Notes: generated by a model not told the origin, from the letters alone. A DNA stretch of 64,000 bases from an uncultured Verrucomicrobiota bacterium (GCA_903916195.1 CAIWVP010000020.1:1-64000); one strand, 5' to 3'. Shown: positions 44,601-54,589, counted from the first letter of the stretch. Made by a program: numbers and translations.

Positions 44601-46002
44601 GGATCGGGTCAAGGCCATCAACGGCCTCTACTACTATCTGTACCGCCAGTTCCCCACCGACCCGGAGCTGCAATTGTCCGATCTGCCGAGCCAAAACGCA
44701 GCTCTCCAGCGGCAGATCGCTTCCCAGTTCGCGGGGGTCACCAACGTCCAGGTCGGCTTCAACCCGTCGCCGACGATCTATCTCACCGACCGCCGCCAGG
44801 CGAACGACCCGTTGGTCCATTACACGTCCGAGGATTTGCAACCGGGATACAGCCTGTTCAGCGATTCGGGGAACTACAGCGAGCTGCTGACGTCCGCTGG
44901 CCGCATCGATTCGCTCCGCGGCGGGTTCCAGTTGACCACGAACTCGGTGGCCAATCTCGCCGGCCTGCCGATCAACCAGAAACTCGGCCTCCGCGGCGTG
45001 GTGGCCTATGCGCCGTGGGGCAGGGACTCGCAGCTGCAGCTCCGGGCGACGGCCGGGACCGACACCGGCCTCAACACGGCCTACGATCTCGCCTACAAAG
45101 ACCCGTTCATCAGCCGGTCCGACGACTGGGCCTTCCCGACCAATGCCCAGACCAAGCTGCCCAACATCGGACACCTCGGCCGCGTCCATCGCGGCACGCC
45201 GTGGCAGACGGTCTATCTCAAATCGAAGGTCGCCGATCTCGGCGTCCTCGTCGACCGCGTCGGCGCGAAGAAGAGCTGGAGCGCTTGGTCCGGCAGCCAG
45301 GCCACCCATCCGGTCAACGACTGGAAGCTGATGGATCTATTCACCACCGCGGTGAACGACAACGCGGCTCGCGGCCTGTTGTCGGTCAACCAGACCAACA
45401 TCGCCTCGTGGTCGGCGCTCCTCTCCGGCGTGCCCTTGCTCACCGATATCAAGAACGCCGCCGACCCCGTGCCGACGCTCTTGCGGCCGGATTCCCCGGA
45501 GCTCCGGCAGGTCCTCGCCGGATACACGACCCCGGCGAACGTCTTTGTGCCGGGCCTGCTCCAGTGGCTGAATCCGTCGAACTCCCTCGCCAAGGTGGCC
45601 GCGGGTTTTGCGCCGACGCTGTTGGCCCCGGGCGGCTATTTCACCAACCTCGGTTCCATCCTGTCGGTCCCGACCCTCTCGGACCGTTCCCCGCTGCTCA
45701 ACGCGAAGGTCGATTGGGCGGTCCACACCAACGTCATCGACGAGGTCGTGGAACGCATCCCGCAACAGGTCTTGTCGCTGATGAAGGCCGATGAGCCGCG
45801 GGTCGTGGTCTACAGCTTCGGCCAATCGCTGAAGCCGGCGCCGAACTCGTTGGTCACCACCCCGGGCCGCTATTTCGGTCTCTGCACCAACTACCAGGTC
45901 ACCGGCGAATCCGCCACCCGCACGCTCCTCCGCTTCGACGGTCCTCCACGTGAACCTCGGACCGTGGTGGAAGACCACCGCACCCTGTTCCCGAGCAATT
46001 GA
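41653..46002 (+). CDS. Verru_Chthon cassette protein A, large PilX/GspK-like protein
   Basis: A 1449-residue protein. It starts with a short basic leader and a single membrane segment (RGIALVITLIMLSVVTITAVAFLAV, about 10-33) followed by RRERSSVAAAAEQIDARYAADAALNRVKAEI. This resembles PilX/GspK-type minor pilins that lack the Phe-Glu prepilin motif. The remaining 1400 residues are extracytoplasmic, rich in Asn, Thr and aromatic residues, without an enzyme motif. Size, order (D-B-C-A) and coupling to C match the Verru_Chthon cassette. The usual role of GspK as a pseudopilus tip suggests a tip or adhesin function, which is inference. Confidence 0.8.
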   Translation: MNLHAVQARRGIALVITLIMLSVVTITAVAFLAVSRRERSSVAAAAEQIDARYAADAALNRVKAEITSGIIATTNRFAYGLKVSTNFINPRFDPTKPSAADLPAGSTNAFNQLTNVNYLINPKNGTPFQLPGDNLAYRKMLANLYYDPRPPVFYATNRNPRLPTEFRYTLDLNRNGRIETNGLVIPSDRTGRTNGFFPQSMVGDPEWVGVLENPDAPHSGTNRFLYRYAYLVVPAGRTLDVNSIHNSAKNVNATADLSKFSRNEGVGAWEINGAGFLGALNTNIWSANEYLSYDADRAALARGLAFDDANSLVQARRRDAGRIDHPPSTAARYFGQEIGQTVDPSAQARLANGRVDLYSDGPYLKTVADLRKPPTGDDQPASAWSGGDYTNAFTDINQLFDSSLGLGTRLTGIDSRPGVTSARSTYDNYTFYRLLGQLGTDSTDARFETGFDRSQTIRTLSTGILTEGAYYRRAKLNLNYRQTDPNGGESVNASVAGFNDWTAINWFTNAVHRLLLTEFTNGLPYLQADVDPDLSLGLAIHGQVAVRSFSPDASGRPRFALTNHTYSAQAHRLLQLAANIYDYSNHRTNLPSRSGYPYVPSVFQPVLYRATYLNDLNRFPRFRNRTLQPDNLTRLGGFVEVTRADTFLNLPWVDLEDPGFNALFGRGFDLNSIRLSTDRPVVGQNVANVPRARYVGVPLVIGAKKGYPNFNEGFWQSALQVTRRLFVLKTRGSTTPALALTETPFVGGNGKGVATEAQYRFDLRHNVSTELWNSYSNAFPRGVRIVVTNVLSFGLYNVLPNGTSNFVQGTNNYIRGTNVLLTSGQWEGGQFRTPLNELLGYSFVYDHINGRSYGVNETNRGRVNVVVTPPVLDLYVTNRLFYALVDTVNNAVLDSVSFKSVVSETNVLRFLELDGRSGTSANLPGIRQAAGTELRMTDFWRTNRLAIGGTAGISNQMAVSLGKAKVNATLWRNPFGNIGGTTQDRVKAINGLYYYLYRQFPTDPELQLSDLPSQNAALQRQIASQFAGVTNVQVGFNPSPTIYLTDRRQANDPLVHYTSEDLQPGYSLFSDSGNYSELLTSAGRIDSLRGGFQLTTNSVANLAGLPINQKLGLRGVVAYAPWGRDSQLQLRATAGTDTGLNTAYDLAYKDPFISRSDDWAFPTNAQTKLPNIGHLGRVHRGTPWQTVYLKSKVADLGVLVDRVGAKKSWSAWSGSQATHPVNDWKLMDLFTTAVNDNAARGLLSVNQTNIASWSALLSGVPLLTDIKNAADPVPTLLRPDSPELRQVLAGYTTPANVFVPGLLQWLNPSNSLAKVAAGFAPTLLAPGGYFTNLGSILSVPTLSDRSPLLNAKVDWAVHTNVIDEVVERIPQQVLSLMKADEPRVVVYSFGQSLKPAPNSLVTTPGRYFGLCTNYQVTGESATRTLLRFDGPPREPRTVVEDHRTLFPSN

Positions 46003-46047
46003 TCGACCGTCATCATCGGCCGCGCCTTTCCGCCTGAACCGCCCGCT

Positions 46048-49000
46048 ATGTCCTCGCCCCGCCGCAACGTCCTCGGTGCTCTCGCTCTGCTCCTGCTGTG
46101 CTCGGTCCTGGGCTGGCGGGTGATCCAACGGCACGGCAACGGCCGCGACCTGGAGCGCTTGGTCGCGGCACGGTCCACGACGACCACGACGACCACGGCG
46201 GCTCCGGCGGCCGCGGCTTCCGTTCCGACGGTCGCGTCGCAGCCGATCTCCAAGTGGGTGCCGACTCGTTCACTGGCGGCGGGCGAAAAGGCGAAGTTCA
46301 CCGACGCCAAGTCCACCAACCGGCTCCGCAACACGGCGGCCAGCGCCGACCGGCTCGTCCGGGAAGGCCATGCATTGCTGCTCAGGAACGCGTTCGTGGA
46401 CACCGCCAGCGGCGAACCGCTCGCCATTCCCTCGGCGCTCCGCTCGTCCGAACCGGGCGCCTACGTCGTCCAGTCCAAGGGCCCGATCGGACACGCCTTC
46501 CGGGCGCGGCTGGCCTCGGCCGGTGCGCGGATCATCGGCTACATGCCGGTCGATGCGTTCTTGGTGCAGGCGACGTCCGCCGCTGCGCAGTCGTTGGCCG
46601 ATGCCCCCGAGACCGCCGCGGTGCTCGCGTATGAACCCTATTTCAAGCTGGAGCCCGGCCTGCTGCCGCTGGCGCTGGCGGCCACGGCGTCGGTCGATCC
46701 GCTCAAGCTGGTCCTGACCGTCCCGGAGCCGGACGCGACGATGCCGCAGATCACCGCGCTCGGCGGACGCGAGGTGTTCCGGGAACGCGGTGTGGACGGC
46801 ACGTTGGTCACGGTCGAGGCGCCTGGATCGGCGCTGGTGCCGTTGGCCCAGGTCGCCGGTGTCCACTTGATCGAACGCTGGCTGGCCCCGGTGTTCGCCA
46901 ACGACAAGGCCGGCTATGCGCTCGGTTCCAGCACGGTGGCGGAGAACACCGATTCCTACCTTGGCCTGACCGGCGCCGGCGTACTGGTGAACATCAACGA
47001 TTCCGGCGTCGATGCCGATCATCCCGACCTGACCAACCGCGTCTTCACCGTCGATTCCGTGCCCGCGATCCTCCGTGATGTCGACGGCCACGGCACGCAT
47101 GTCGCGGGCATCATCGCCGGCAACGGCGCCGCGTCCGCGACCGTGGCAGGGACGCCCCAAGGCTCGGTCACCAACGCCCGCTTCAAGGGCAAGGCGCCGG
47201 CTGCCGAGTTGTTCGTCTTGCCGGTCGACCTCATCCAAGGCCCGGCGTCCGGCGATATCTACCTGCAGGAGACCGCGGCGCGGACCAGCCGTCGCAAGAA
47301 CCCGGACGGCGAGCCGCTCATCTCGAACAACAGCTGGGGCTATGGTTCGACCGAGTACGGCTCGCACTCGGCAAGCTACGACGCCGCGGTGCGCGATGCC
47401 CTGCCAGAGAAGTCCGGGGACCAGCCGATCCTGTACGTCTTCAGCGCAGGCAACAGCGGCTTCGGCGGGGACAACGGGCAAGGCGGGGACTTCGACAGCA
47501 TCAACACCCCGGGCAACGCCAAGAACGTCATCACCGTCGGCGCGCTCGAATCTTCGCGCGACCTGACGAACTCCATCGTCACCGTCTACACGAACACGGA
47601 CCCGGAATCGCTGTTGATCACCGTGGCGATCGGTTCGACCTTGGTCCGCCCCGATCTCTGGCCGCCCTCGGAGACCAACCAAGACCTCACCTACGAGACG
47701 AATTTTCCGTTCGCGGCGCTGACCGACAGCGCGTTCCAGATCGCCGGATATTCCAGCCGTGGCAACATCGGCATCGGCACCGAAGGCGATTCCGGCCGGT
47801 TCAAGCCGGACCTCGTCGCGCCCGGCACCTTCGTGCTCTCGGCCCGTTCCTCGCAGTGGAGGTTGGATACCGATTTTCCCCCGGAGCTGTACCCTGACGA
47901 CTACAGCCTCTTCCAGGACCTGACCGCTGAAGGTGCCCCGTACTACCGTTATGAAACGGGCACCAGCATGTCGGCCCCGGCCGTGGCGGGTCTGCTCGCG
48001 CAGATGCAGGAGTATTTCCAAGGCCAGCCTGGCCGACGCCCGTCCGCCGCGGGCTACAAGGCGCTCTTGTTGAACAGCGCCCAGCCGACCAGCCCGACCT
48101 ATTTCCCGGACACCAAAGAGGCAGGGAACTACGGCGGTTGGGGCCAACCCAACTTGCCTCGCGCGCTCTCCGGTCGGGTGAAGACCGACGGTCAGTCGGT
48201 CGGCTTGGTCGAATCCGATGACGCCGGCCAATCCATCGGCCTCTCCACGGGTGAAGCACGTTCCTACAGACTGGACCTCGCGGAGGATGCCGCCAATGCG
48301 CCGCTCCGGCTGACGCTGGTGTGGACCGATCCTCCCGGCAATCCCGCTGCCGCGGCGAAGCTGGTCAACGACCTCGATCTGGTGGTCTCCAACACCATCA
48401 CCGGCGAGGTGATCTACGGGAACGACTTCGCGCCGGGCGTGGGCACCAGCGCGGTGCGGGCGACCAACGATATCAGCCAGTTCGACCGCCTGAACAACGT
48501 CGAGCGGATCGTGTTCGATCCCGCCGGCGGCACCAACTTCGTCATCTCCGTCGTCGGTTATCGGGTCAACGTCAACGCCCGGACCGACCACACCAACGCG
48601 ATCGTGCAGGACTTCGCATTGGCCATCGCGTCGGCGGCACCCGTCGGGACGAATGCCGCCGCGCCGGCCGGGACGCTGACCTCGACGGTCCCGGCGCTGT
48701 CGCCTCCCGGAGCCGGCCGCGGGATCGTGACCGGCGTCACCAACGGCGGAGCTCTCTTCAGCGAGCGGGTCGGCGCCAATTCGCCCTTGGTCAACGGTCG
48801 CATCGGCCAGACCAACCAGTGGCACTTCTACACCTTCACCAATTCACCGGGAACGAACCTCGACATCTTCACCGTGTCCGACACCGGGGTGACCAACTAC
48901 CTCATCAACGGCAGCAACGTCGCTTTCGTCACCTTCCCGGTCGGCAACCTTTCCCGCTCCCGCACCAACGGCCCCGACATCGATCTCTATGTGTCCACCA

Positions 49001-52000
49001 ACGCCGCGCTGCTCGACCTCGCGCCGGATGTGGTGAAATCGGCGTCCCGCTCGGCCGGACGTGACGCGAACGAACTGGTGTTCTTCACCAACTCGCCGGT
49101 GGACGGCATCGTCTATTACGTCGGCGTGAAGTCGGAGGACCAGCAGGCCGCCGAGTACGGTTTCATCGGCATCAGCTCCAAGGAGCCGTTCAACCGGGTC
49201 GATGCCAACGGGGTCAACCATCCGCTCTCGATCCCGATCCTGCAGCCGATCCCCGACGGTACGCCGAACCTGCCCGGCTTCGGCCTCTACCTGTCGATCA
49301 GCATCATCCCGGGCGAGGTCCGGACCGTGACACCGCGGGTGACTTTCACCCACCAGAACTTCGGCGACCTCTTGGGCAACCTGTCGCATACGCGGAGCTT
49401 CGCTGTCTTGGACAACCATGGGCAGATCCTCCGGAACGACTACGGCACCAATGTCGTCGTCACCTACGACGACCTCGGCCAAAGGGCGCTTCCCGGCCGT
49501 GCGCGCTCGGACGGGCCGGGATCGCTGGTGGACTTCATGGGCTTCCCCGGCGTCGGCGCCTGGTTCTTCTCCACGTCCGACAACGCCCGCGGGAATGTCG
49601 GCCGGATCAACGGGTTCGACCTGGGTCTCTTGCCCAACGATTTTGGCGCGACCTTCGTGGAGCGGTGCGTGGACGGCGGCCTCATCGAGTACGAGGTCAT
49701 CAATGTCCCGGCCGATGCCAGCAAGATGACCATCACGGTCACCAACATGGACCCGGCCTTGCCGCTGGAGGTCTTCATCCGCCGCGAGGAACTGCCGGAC
49801 CTGACGGATCCTGCGAACAACGACAAGCACGCCACGATCCTCCCGCCCGGCGGCGACGTCGTGCTGGGTGTGCGCGACAGCCCGCCGCTCCAGGCCGGGC
49901 GCTACTTCATCGCGGTGTACAACCCCCACGGCGTGCGCGTCTGCTACCGCATCCGCGGCCGGCTGGAGCGCGAGCTGGACAGCACCTTCTCGCGGACCTT
50001 CACGTCTGACGGGCCGTCGGATCTCACCGATCGGGGCGTGGCCTACTCGAAGATCACCATCAACGAGACGCGTCCGGTCAGCGCGATCCAGGTCGGCATC
50101 CGCGTCGAGCATCCGAGGGAATCGGACCTGGCGATCCGCTTGGTGAACCCGGCCGGCGCCAGTTCGTTGCTGGCCGAGAGCCGCGGGACGACGAACGGGC
50201 AGGGCTTCGGCAGCGAACTGGTCACGGTGAACGGAGCGTTCTCGCACTTTGCCTTCGTGTATGACCGGGCATCCACCCGGGGCGTGCTCTATGTGAACGG
50301 CGTCAATGTCGCGGAAGGGATGTTCCCGGGCTACGCGCCGGTGACCTCGACGCCGCTCTACTTCGGTTTTGATCCGTCGCCGGGCGCCACCACGGGAGCC
50401 AAGCCCAGGTTCGATGATTTCGCGCTGTGGGGCGGCCCGCTGCGCTCGGTCGAGGTCTTGAACATCTTCCGCAACGGCCTCGGTGGACTCGGCAAGAACG
50501 CCGACAGCGCCAGCTCGACGTTGATCTCGCTCTGGCCCTTCGATGCCGACGGCACGGACCACGTCGGGACCAACGACATCTATTTTAGTAAGGTCGCGAT
50601 TTCCCGCGGCGGTCGGATTGGATCTTTTCTCACAGTCATCTCGGACGGTACCGCCGATTCCGCGCTGGCATCGCCGTCGCTCGATGTCGCGAAGGGGCGC
50701 GGATTCACCTTGGACGGATGGGTCGGCGCTGTGACGAAGCCCGACGTGGCCATCGCCGGCTGGGGCGGGACCAACGGACTGGCTCCGGTGGTGCTCGCCA
50801 ACGCGACCGGTGAACTGGGCAACGGCCCGGGCTCCGTCTCCGTCTTGCTGAGCCGCAGTCCGCTGCGCGTGCTGAAGTCCCCCGCGGGCTCGATCACGGC
50901 CACCGGGAAGACCACCAACACGCTCTACGCCATCTTCACCGAGCTCACCAACCAGACCTCTCAGCTCATCAAGTTCGCGGAACCTCCGTTCTTCACCGAC
51001 ACGCGGACCCGGCTGATTGCCAAGTCGGGCTTCAACACCATCACCACCAACAACGATAAATTTTACCGGCCCGGAGACCTCATCGATGGATGGCTCGTGG
51101 TGAGCAACCTCGTGCTGGGTTTGTCGGACGCCAGCGTGTCCTATGAGGGTGTCGGCTGCATCTCGCTCTTCCCGCAGCCGAAGCCGACCCGCATCCGACG
51201 GACGATGGCCACCCTCCCGGGCCGATATTACACCGCCAGCTTCGCCTATCGGAAATCGCCCAACGCCTCTTCGGCCGTCGCCCAGGTCGAGTTGCTCACC
51301 GGCGGCGTCCCGCTCACCACGATCGACGCCACGAGCCTGTGGCAGACCAACGCGTACACCTTCCTCGCGGTCAGCAACACGCTTCCCTTGGATGTCCGCG
51401 AGACGACGAACTCGAAGAACGGCGTCCTGCTCGATGCCTTCCGGTTCATCGAGGAACCCACCGGATATTATCTGGCCGAAGAGCCGATCAAAGCGGCCGC
51501 CTTGGTCAACGCGCTCGGCGACTGGCGGCTCGAAGTCACCGACGGCCGCGGATCGCAGGTCGGCAAGGTCCTGGGTTGGCAGATCACCTTGACCTTCGCG
51601 CCGACCAATCCGGTCGCGGTGCTGCTCACCAACACCTCGCCTTACGCCACCCACGTCGTCGGCAACGATATCAAGTACTTCATCGTCGACGTCCCGCCCG
51701 AGGCGGCCCGGACGACGAACTTCCTGCAGAGCCTGACGGGAGGGCCTCTGAACCTGCTCTTCGCCCAGAACGGCATCCCCGACGGCAACCAACCGGAAGA
51801 TCACGTCCTCCTCACCGGGGTCGGATCCACCGGCGGCACGTCGGTGCTCACGACCAACCTCCCGCCCGTCCTGGTGCCGGGCCAACGGTACTATCTGGGC
51901 GTGCAGAACGCGGCGCCCGGCGCCTCGAACAACTTCGCGATCCGCGTCGACCTCGGCATCGACGTCGTCGCTCTCTCCGACGGCATCCCGTACATCGTCG

Positions 52001-54576
52001 CCTCGACCAACGACGCGCACGGGTTCTTGCCGCGCGGGCTGATCGACTACTACAGCTACGACGTCTCCACCAACGCGATCGGCGTCCGCTTCGCCGTCAC
52101 CGACATCAAAGGCGACCTGGACCTGATCGTGGGCCGCGGCCCGCGGTTCCCGGACCGGCTCAAGGCCGATTACGCGAGCTCCAATCCCGGCACCGAGCCG
52201 GAAGAGGTCTTCATCACGCCGGAGAGCACGCCGGTGCCGTTGACGGCCGGGCGCTGGTATCTCGGGGTCTACTCGTTGGGCGCACCGACCGCCCCGTACC
52301 GCTATAGCATCGTGGCCGAGGAGACCTTGCCCATCATGCTGACCAACCACGTGCCCCGCGTGGACAGCATCGCCACCAACGGCGGCGCGCTCTTCTACGC
52401 CTTCGATGTCCGTGGCACCAACGCGACCTCCGCGACCTTCACGGTGACCAACCTCACCGGGAACGCCGACCTCTATCTGCGGAAGGGCTTGCCGCTGCCG
52501 GTGCCAGGATCCTTCGACTACGCGAGCGAGAATCTGGGCACGAACGCCGAGCAGATCGTCATCACGCCGACGAACTCGCCGGTGGCGCTCTCGCCCGGCC
52601 GCTGGTTCCTATCGGTCGTCCCGGCACCCGATCAAGCGGTCTCGTACACCATCGTCGCCGACCTGGTGGTTCCGCCGGATGCCGTGACCGATCTGGTCGA
52701 CGGCATCGGTTTCGCGGATTCCAAGGACGCCGCCGAAACGGTCCGCCGCTATCGGTTCACCGCGCCGGCCGGGACCAGCGGGATCCTGTTCGAGCTCTAC
52801 GGCATGACCGGCGACCTCGACCTCTTCGTCGCGAAGGACGTCTTCCCGTCGTCCACGAACGCTTTCTTGTCCAGCGTTCGGAGAGGCCTGCTCTCCGACC
52901 TCGTCGTGGTCCGTGCGGACGCCGCGACGGCCGATCTCGTCGGCACCTACTATCTCGAGGTCCGCGGCCCCGCGGTGGGCAACGTCGCCTTCACCGTCCG
53001 CGCCGCGACCCGCAAGGACGGCCTGCTGGTGAGCGGGCAACCGATCGTGGCGGTCGTCTCCGGTGATCCGCTCTCGCTGAGCTTCGACACCATCCCGGGC
53101 GAGACCTACAAGCTGGAATCCACCACCGATCTCTTCGCGGTGCCGGTGATCTGGAAACTGGTCCCGCCGTACATCGTGGCCACCGGGTTCTCGACCACGG
53201 TCCCGTTGCCGCCGCTGCCGGACGGAGTGCCGTTCTTGGCGTATCGCTTGACGCAGGTCGCGGGCGCCGATCCGGTCGTTCCGCCGGTGGATCCTCCGGT
53301 CGACGTCCCGGCCACGGTCATCGTGCCGGCGGATCCGAGCAGACCGCTGACCCTCAGCTTCGCCAGCACCATCGGGGCGAAGTACCAGGTCGAGTCCACC
53401 GCGGATGTCTTCGCTGCGCCTGTCGTCTGGACCCCAGCGTTGCCGGTGATCACGGCGAAGGGCCCGATCACGGTGGTGGAGTTGCCCGCGACCGCCGACA
53501 GCGGCTTGAAGGCCTATCGGGTCCGCCAAGTGTCGGGCACGGTGACACCACCGACTGACGTTCCGAGCACGATCATCGTGCCGGCGGATCCGAGCAAACC
53601 TCTGACCCTCAGCTTCGCCAGCACCACCGGAGCGAAGTACCAGGTCGAGTCCACCGCGGATGTCTTCGCTTCGACCGTCGTTTGGACCCCTGCGTTGCAG
53701 GTGATCACGGCGTCGGCCGCGATCACGGTGGTGGAGTTGCCCGCGACCGCCGGCGGAGGCTTGAAGGTCTATCGGGTCCGTCAAGTGACCGGCGCGGTCA
53801 CGCCCCCTCCCACATCTGTTTCCGCGGTGATCACGCTGCCGTCGACGGCGGGTGGACCGGTCACCGTGAGCTTCGATAGCGCCATCGGAGCGATGTACCA
53901 GGTCGAATTCGCCGTGGACCCCTTCGCTTCGACCGTCGCTTGGACCCCTGCGTTGCCGGTGATCACGGCGTTGGGCGCCATCACTGTGGTGGAGTTGCCC
54001 GCGACCGCCGGCGATGGCTTGAAGGTCTATCGGGTCCGCCAAGTGTCGGGCACGGTCACACCGCCGACCGATGTCCCATCCGTGATCCAGCCGTCGGCGA
54101 CGCCCGGTGGCCCGGTGACCATCACTTTCGCCAGCACCCTCGGCGCGATGTACCAGGTCGAGTCCACGGATGATCTGTTCGCCTCGTCGATCACTTGGGT
54201 TGCGGCGTTGCCGGTGGTCACGGCGAAGGGCCCGGTCACCGGGGTCGAGGTGCCAACCGCGCCGGCCGGTGTGCTGCGGATCTTCCGGGTCCGTCAAGTG
54301 ACCGGTACGGTCACGCCCCCTCCCACATCTGTTTCCGCGGTGATCACGCTGCCGTCGACGGCGGGTGGACCGGTCACTGTGAGCTTCGACAGCACCATCG
54401 GAGCCATCTACCAGGTCGAGTCCACCGACGACCTGTCCGCATTCTTGGGTGTCTGGCGGTCGGTGGGAGCCCCGATCAAGGCGCTCACGACGACGACCGC
54501 GGTGCCATTCACCGATCCGGCACCGACCGGCACCGGTCTGAGATTATACCGGGTCCGCTATATCAGCGGGCCTTGA
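46048..54576 (+). CDS. Giant exported subtilisin-like (S8) protease with C-terminal repeats
   Basis: A 2842-residue protein. The N-terminal membrane/signal segment (8-22) is followed by a Thr/Ala linker. The S8 catalytic domain spans about 295-700: Asp318 (NDSGVDADHPDL), His348 (GHGTHVAGI), oxyanion Asn469 (SAGNS) and Ser640 (GTSMSAPAVAG), all intact. After a jelly-roll-like region come repeated pre-peptidase C-like beta domains (TFTNSPGTNLDIF; LTGNADLYLRKG), a P-domain-like block (SKITINETRPVSAIQVGIRVEHP), a LamG-like segment (FAFVYDRAS, YVNGVNVAEG) and, from about 2332, six units of about 85 residues. It lies 45 bases after cassette protein A. It may be the cargo of the pseudopilin machinery; this is inference. 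Confidence 0.9.
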   Translation: MSSPRRNVLGALALLLLCSVLGWRVIQRHGNGRDLERLVAARSTTTTTTTAAPAAAASVPTVASQPISKWVPTRSLAAGEKAKFTDAKSTNRLRNTAASADRLVREGHALLLRNAFVDTASGEPLAIPSALRSSEPGAYVVQSKGPIGHAFRARLASAGARIIGYMPVDAFLVQATSAAAQSLADAPETAAVLAYEPYFKLEPGLLPLALAATASVDPLKLVLTVPEPDATMPQITALGGREVFRERGVDGTLVTVEAPGSALVPLAQVAGVHLIERWLAPVFANDKAGYALGSSTVAENTDSYLGLTGAGVLVNINDSGVDADHPDLTNRVFTVDSVPAILRDVDGHGTHVAGIIAGNGAASATVAGTPQGSVTNARFKGKAPAAELFVLPVDLIQGPASGDIYLQETAARTSRRKNPDGEPLISNNSWGYGSTEYGSHSASYDAAVRDALPEKSGDQPILYVFSAGNSGFGGDNGQGGDFDSINTPGNAKNVITVGALESSRDLTNSIVTVYTNTDPESLLITVAIGSTLVRPDLWPPSETNQDLTYETNFPFAALTDSAFQIAGYSSRGNIGIGTEGDSGRFKPDLVAPGTFVLSARSSQWRLDTDFPPELYPDDYSLFQDLTAEGAPYYRYETGTSMSAPAVAGLLAQMQEYFQGQPGRRPSAAGYKALLLNSAQPTSPTYFPDTKEAGNYGGWGQPNLPRALSGRVKTDGQSVGLVESDDAGQSIGLSTGEARSYRLDLAEDAANAPLRLTLVWTDPPGNPAAAAKLVNDLDLVVSNTITGEVIYGNDFAPGVGTSAVRATNDISQFDRLNNVERIVFDPAGGTNFVISVVGYRVNVNARTDHTNAIVQDFALAIASAAPVGTNAAAPAGTLTSTVPALSPPGAGRGIVTGVTNGGALFSERVGANSPLVNGRIGQTNQWHFYTFTNSPGTNLDIFTVSDTGVTNYLINGSNVAFVTFPVGNLSRSRTNGPDIDLYVSTNAALLDLAPDVVKSASRSAGRDANELVFFTNSPVDGIVYYVGVKSEDQQAAEYGFIGISSKEPFNRVDANGVNHPLSIPILQPIPDGTPNLPGFGLYLSISIIPGEVRTVTPRVTFTHQNFGDLLGNLSHTRSFAVLDNHGQILRNDYGTNVVVTYDDLGQRALPGRARSDGPGSLVDFMGFPGVGAWFFSTSDNARGNVGRINGFDLGLLPNDFGATFVERCVDGGLIEYEVINVPADASKMTITVTNMDPALPLEVFIRREELPDLTDPANNDKHATILPPGGDVVLGVRDSPPLQAGRYFIAVYNPHGVRVCYRIRGRLERELDSTFSRTFTSDGPSDLTDRGVAYSKITINETRPVSAIQVGIRVEHPRESDLAIRLVNPAGASSLLAESRGTTNGQGFGSELVTVNGAFSHFAFVYDRASTRGVLYVNGVNVAEGMFPGYAPVTSTPLYFGFDPSPGATTGAKPRFDDFALWGGPLRSVEVLNIFRNGLGGLGKNADSASSTLISLWPFDADGTDHVGTNDIYFSKVAISRGGRIGSFLTVISDGTADSALASPSLDVAKGRGFTLDGWVGAVTKPDVAIAGWGGTNGLAPVVLANATGELGNGPGSVSVLLSRSPLRVLKSPAGSITATGKTTNTLYAIFTELTNQTSQLIKFAEPPFFTDTRTRLIAKSGFNTITTNNDKFYRPGDLIDGWLVVSNLVLGLSDASVSYEGVGCISLFPQPKPTRIRRTMATLPGRYYTASFAYRKSPNASSAVAQVELLTGGVPLTTIDATSLWQTNAYTFLAVSNTLPLDVRETTNSKNGVLLDAFRFIEEPTGYYLAEEPIKAAALVNALGDWRLEVTDGRGSQVGKVLGWQITLTFAPTNPVAVLLTNTSPYATHVVGNDIKYFIVDVPPEAARTTNFLQSLTGGPLNLLFAQNGIPDGNQPEDHVLLTGVGSTGGTSVLTTNLPPVLVPGQRYYLGVQNAAPGASNNFAIRVDLGIDVVALSDGIPYIVASTNDAHGFLPRGLIDYYSYDVSTNAIGVRFAVTDIKGDLDLIVGRGPRFPDRLKADYASSNPGTEPEEVFITPESTPVPLTAGRWYLGVYSLGAPTAPYRYSIVAEETLPIMLTNHVPRVDSIATNGGALFYAFDVRGTNATSATFTVTNLTGNADLYLRKGLPLPVPGSFDYASENLGTNAEQIVITPTNSPVALSPGRWFLSVVPAPDQAVSYTIVADLVVPPDAVTDLVDGIGFADSKDAAETVRRYRFTAPAGTSGILFELYGMTGDLDLFVAKDVFPSSTNAFLSSVRRGLLSDLVVVRADAATADLVGTYYLEVRGPAVGNVAFTVRAATRKDGLLVSGQPIVAVVSGDPLSLSFDTIPGETYKLESTTDLFAVPVIWKLVPPYIVATGFSTTVPLPPLPDGVPFLAYRLTQVAGADPVVPPVDPPVDVPATVIVPADPSRPLTLSFASTIGAKYQVESTADVFAAPVVWTPALPVITAKGPITVVELPATADSGLKAYRVRQVSGTVTPPTDVPSTIIVPADPSKPLTLSFASTTGAKYQVESTADVFASTVVWTPALQVITASAAITVVELPATAGGGLKVYRVRQVTGAVTPPPTSVSAVITLPSTAGGPVTVSFDSAIGAMYQVEFAVDPFASTVAWTPALPVITALGAITVVELPATAGDGLKVYRVRQVSGTVTPPTDVPSVIQPSATPGGPVTITFASTLGAMYQVESTDDLFASSITWVAALPVVTAKGPVTGVEVPTAPAGVLRIFRVRQVTGTVTPPPTSVSAVITLPSTAGGPVTVSFDSTIGAIYQVESTDDLSAFLGVWRSVGAPIKALTTTTAVPFTDPAPTGTGLRLYRVRYISGP
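53041..54573. repeat. Six tandem ~255-base coding repeats in the protease 3' end
   Basis: Each unit encodes about 85 residues with the pattern LSFxSxxGxxYxVESTxDxFAxxVxW, then ITVVELPAT, ending YRVRQVxG. The first unit is the most divergent. A 68-base block is identical in units 3 and 5 (53797-53864 and 54310-54377). This indicates recent duplication or gene conversion. The pattern also closes the propeller protein at 28.7-30.9 kb. Confidence 0.85.
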
Positions 54577-54589
54577 CCGGACCGCCGCC

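Noticed and set aside
48844-52350. Minus-strand open frame of about 1170 codons opposite the giant protease
   Set aside because: Charged, motif-free sequence; the plus-strand protein continues with recognisable beta domains through the region.
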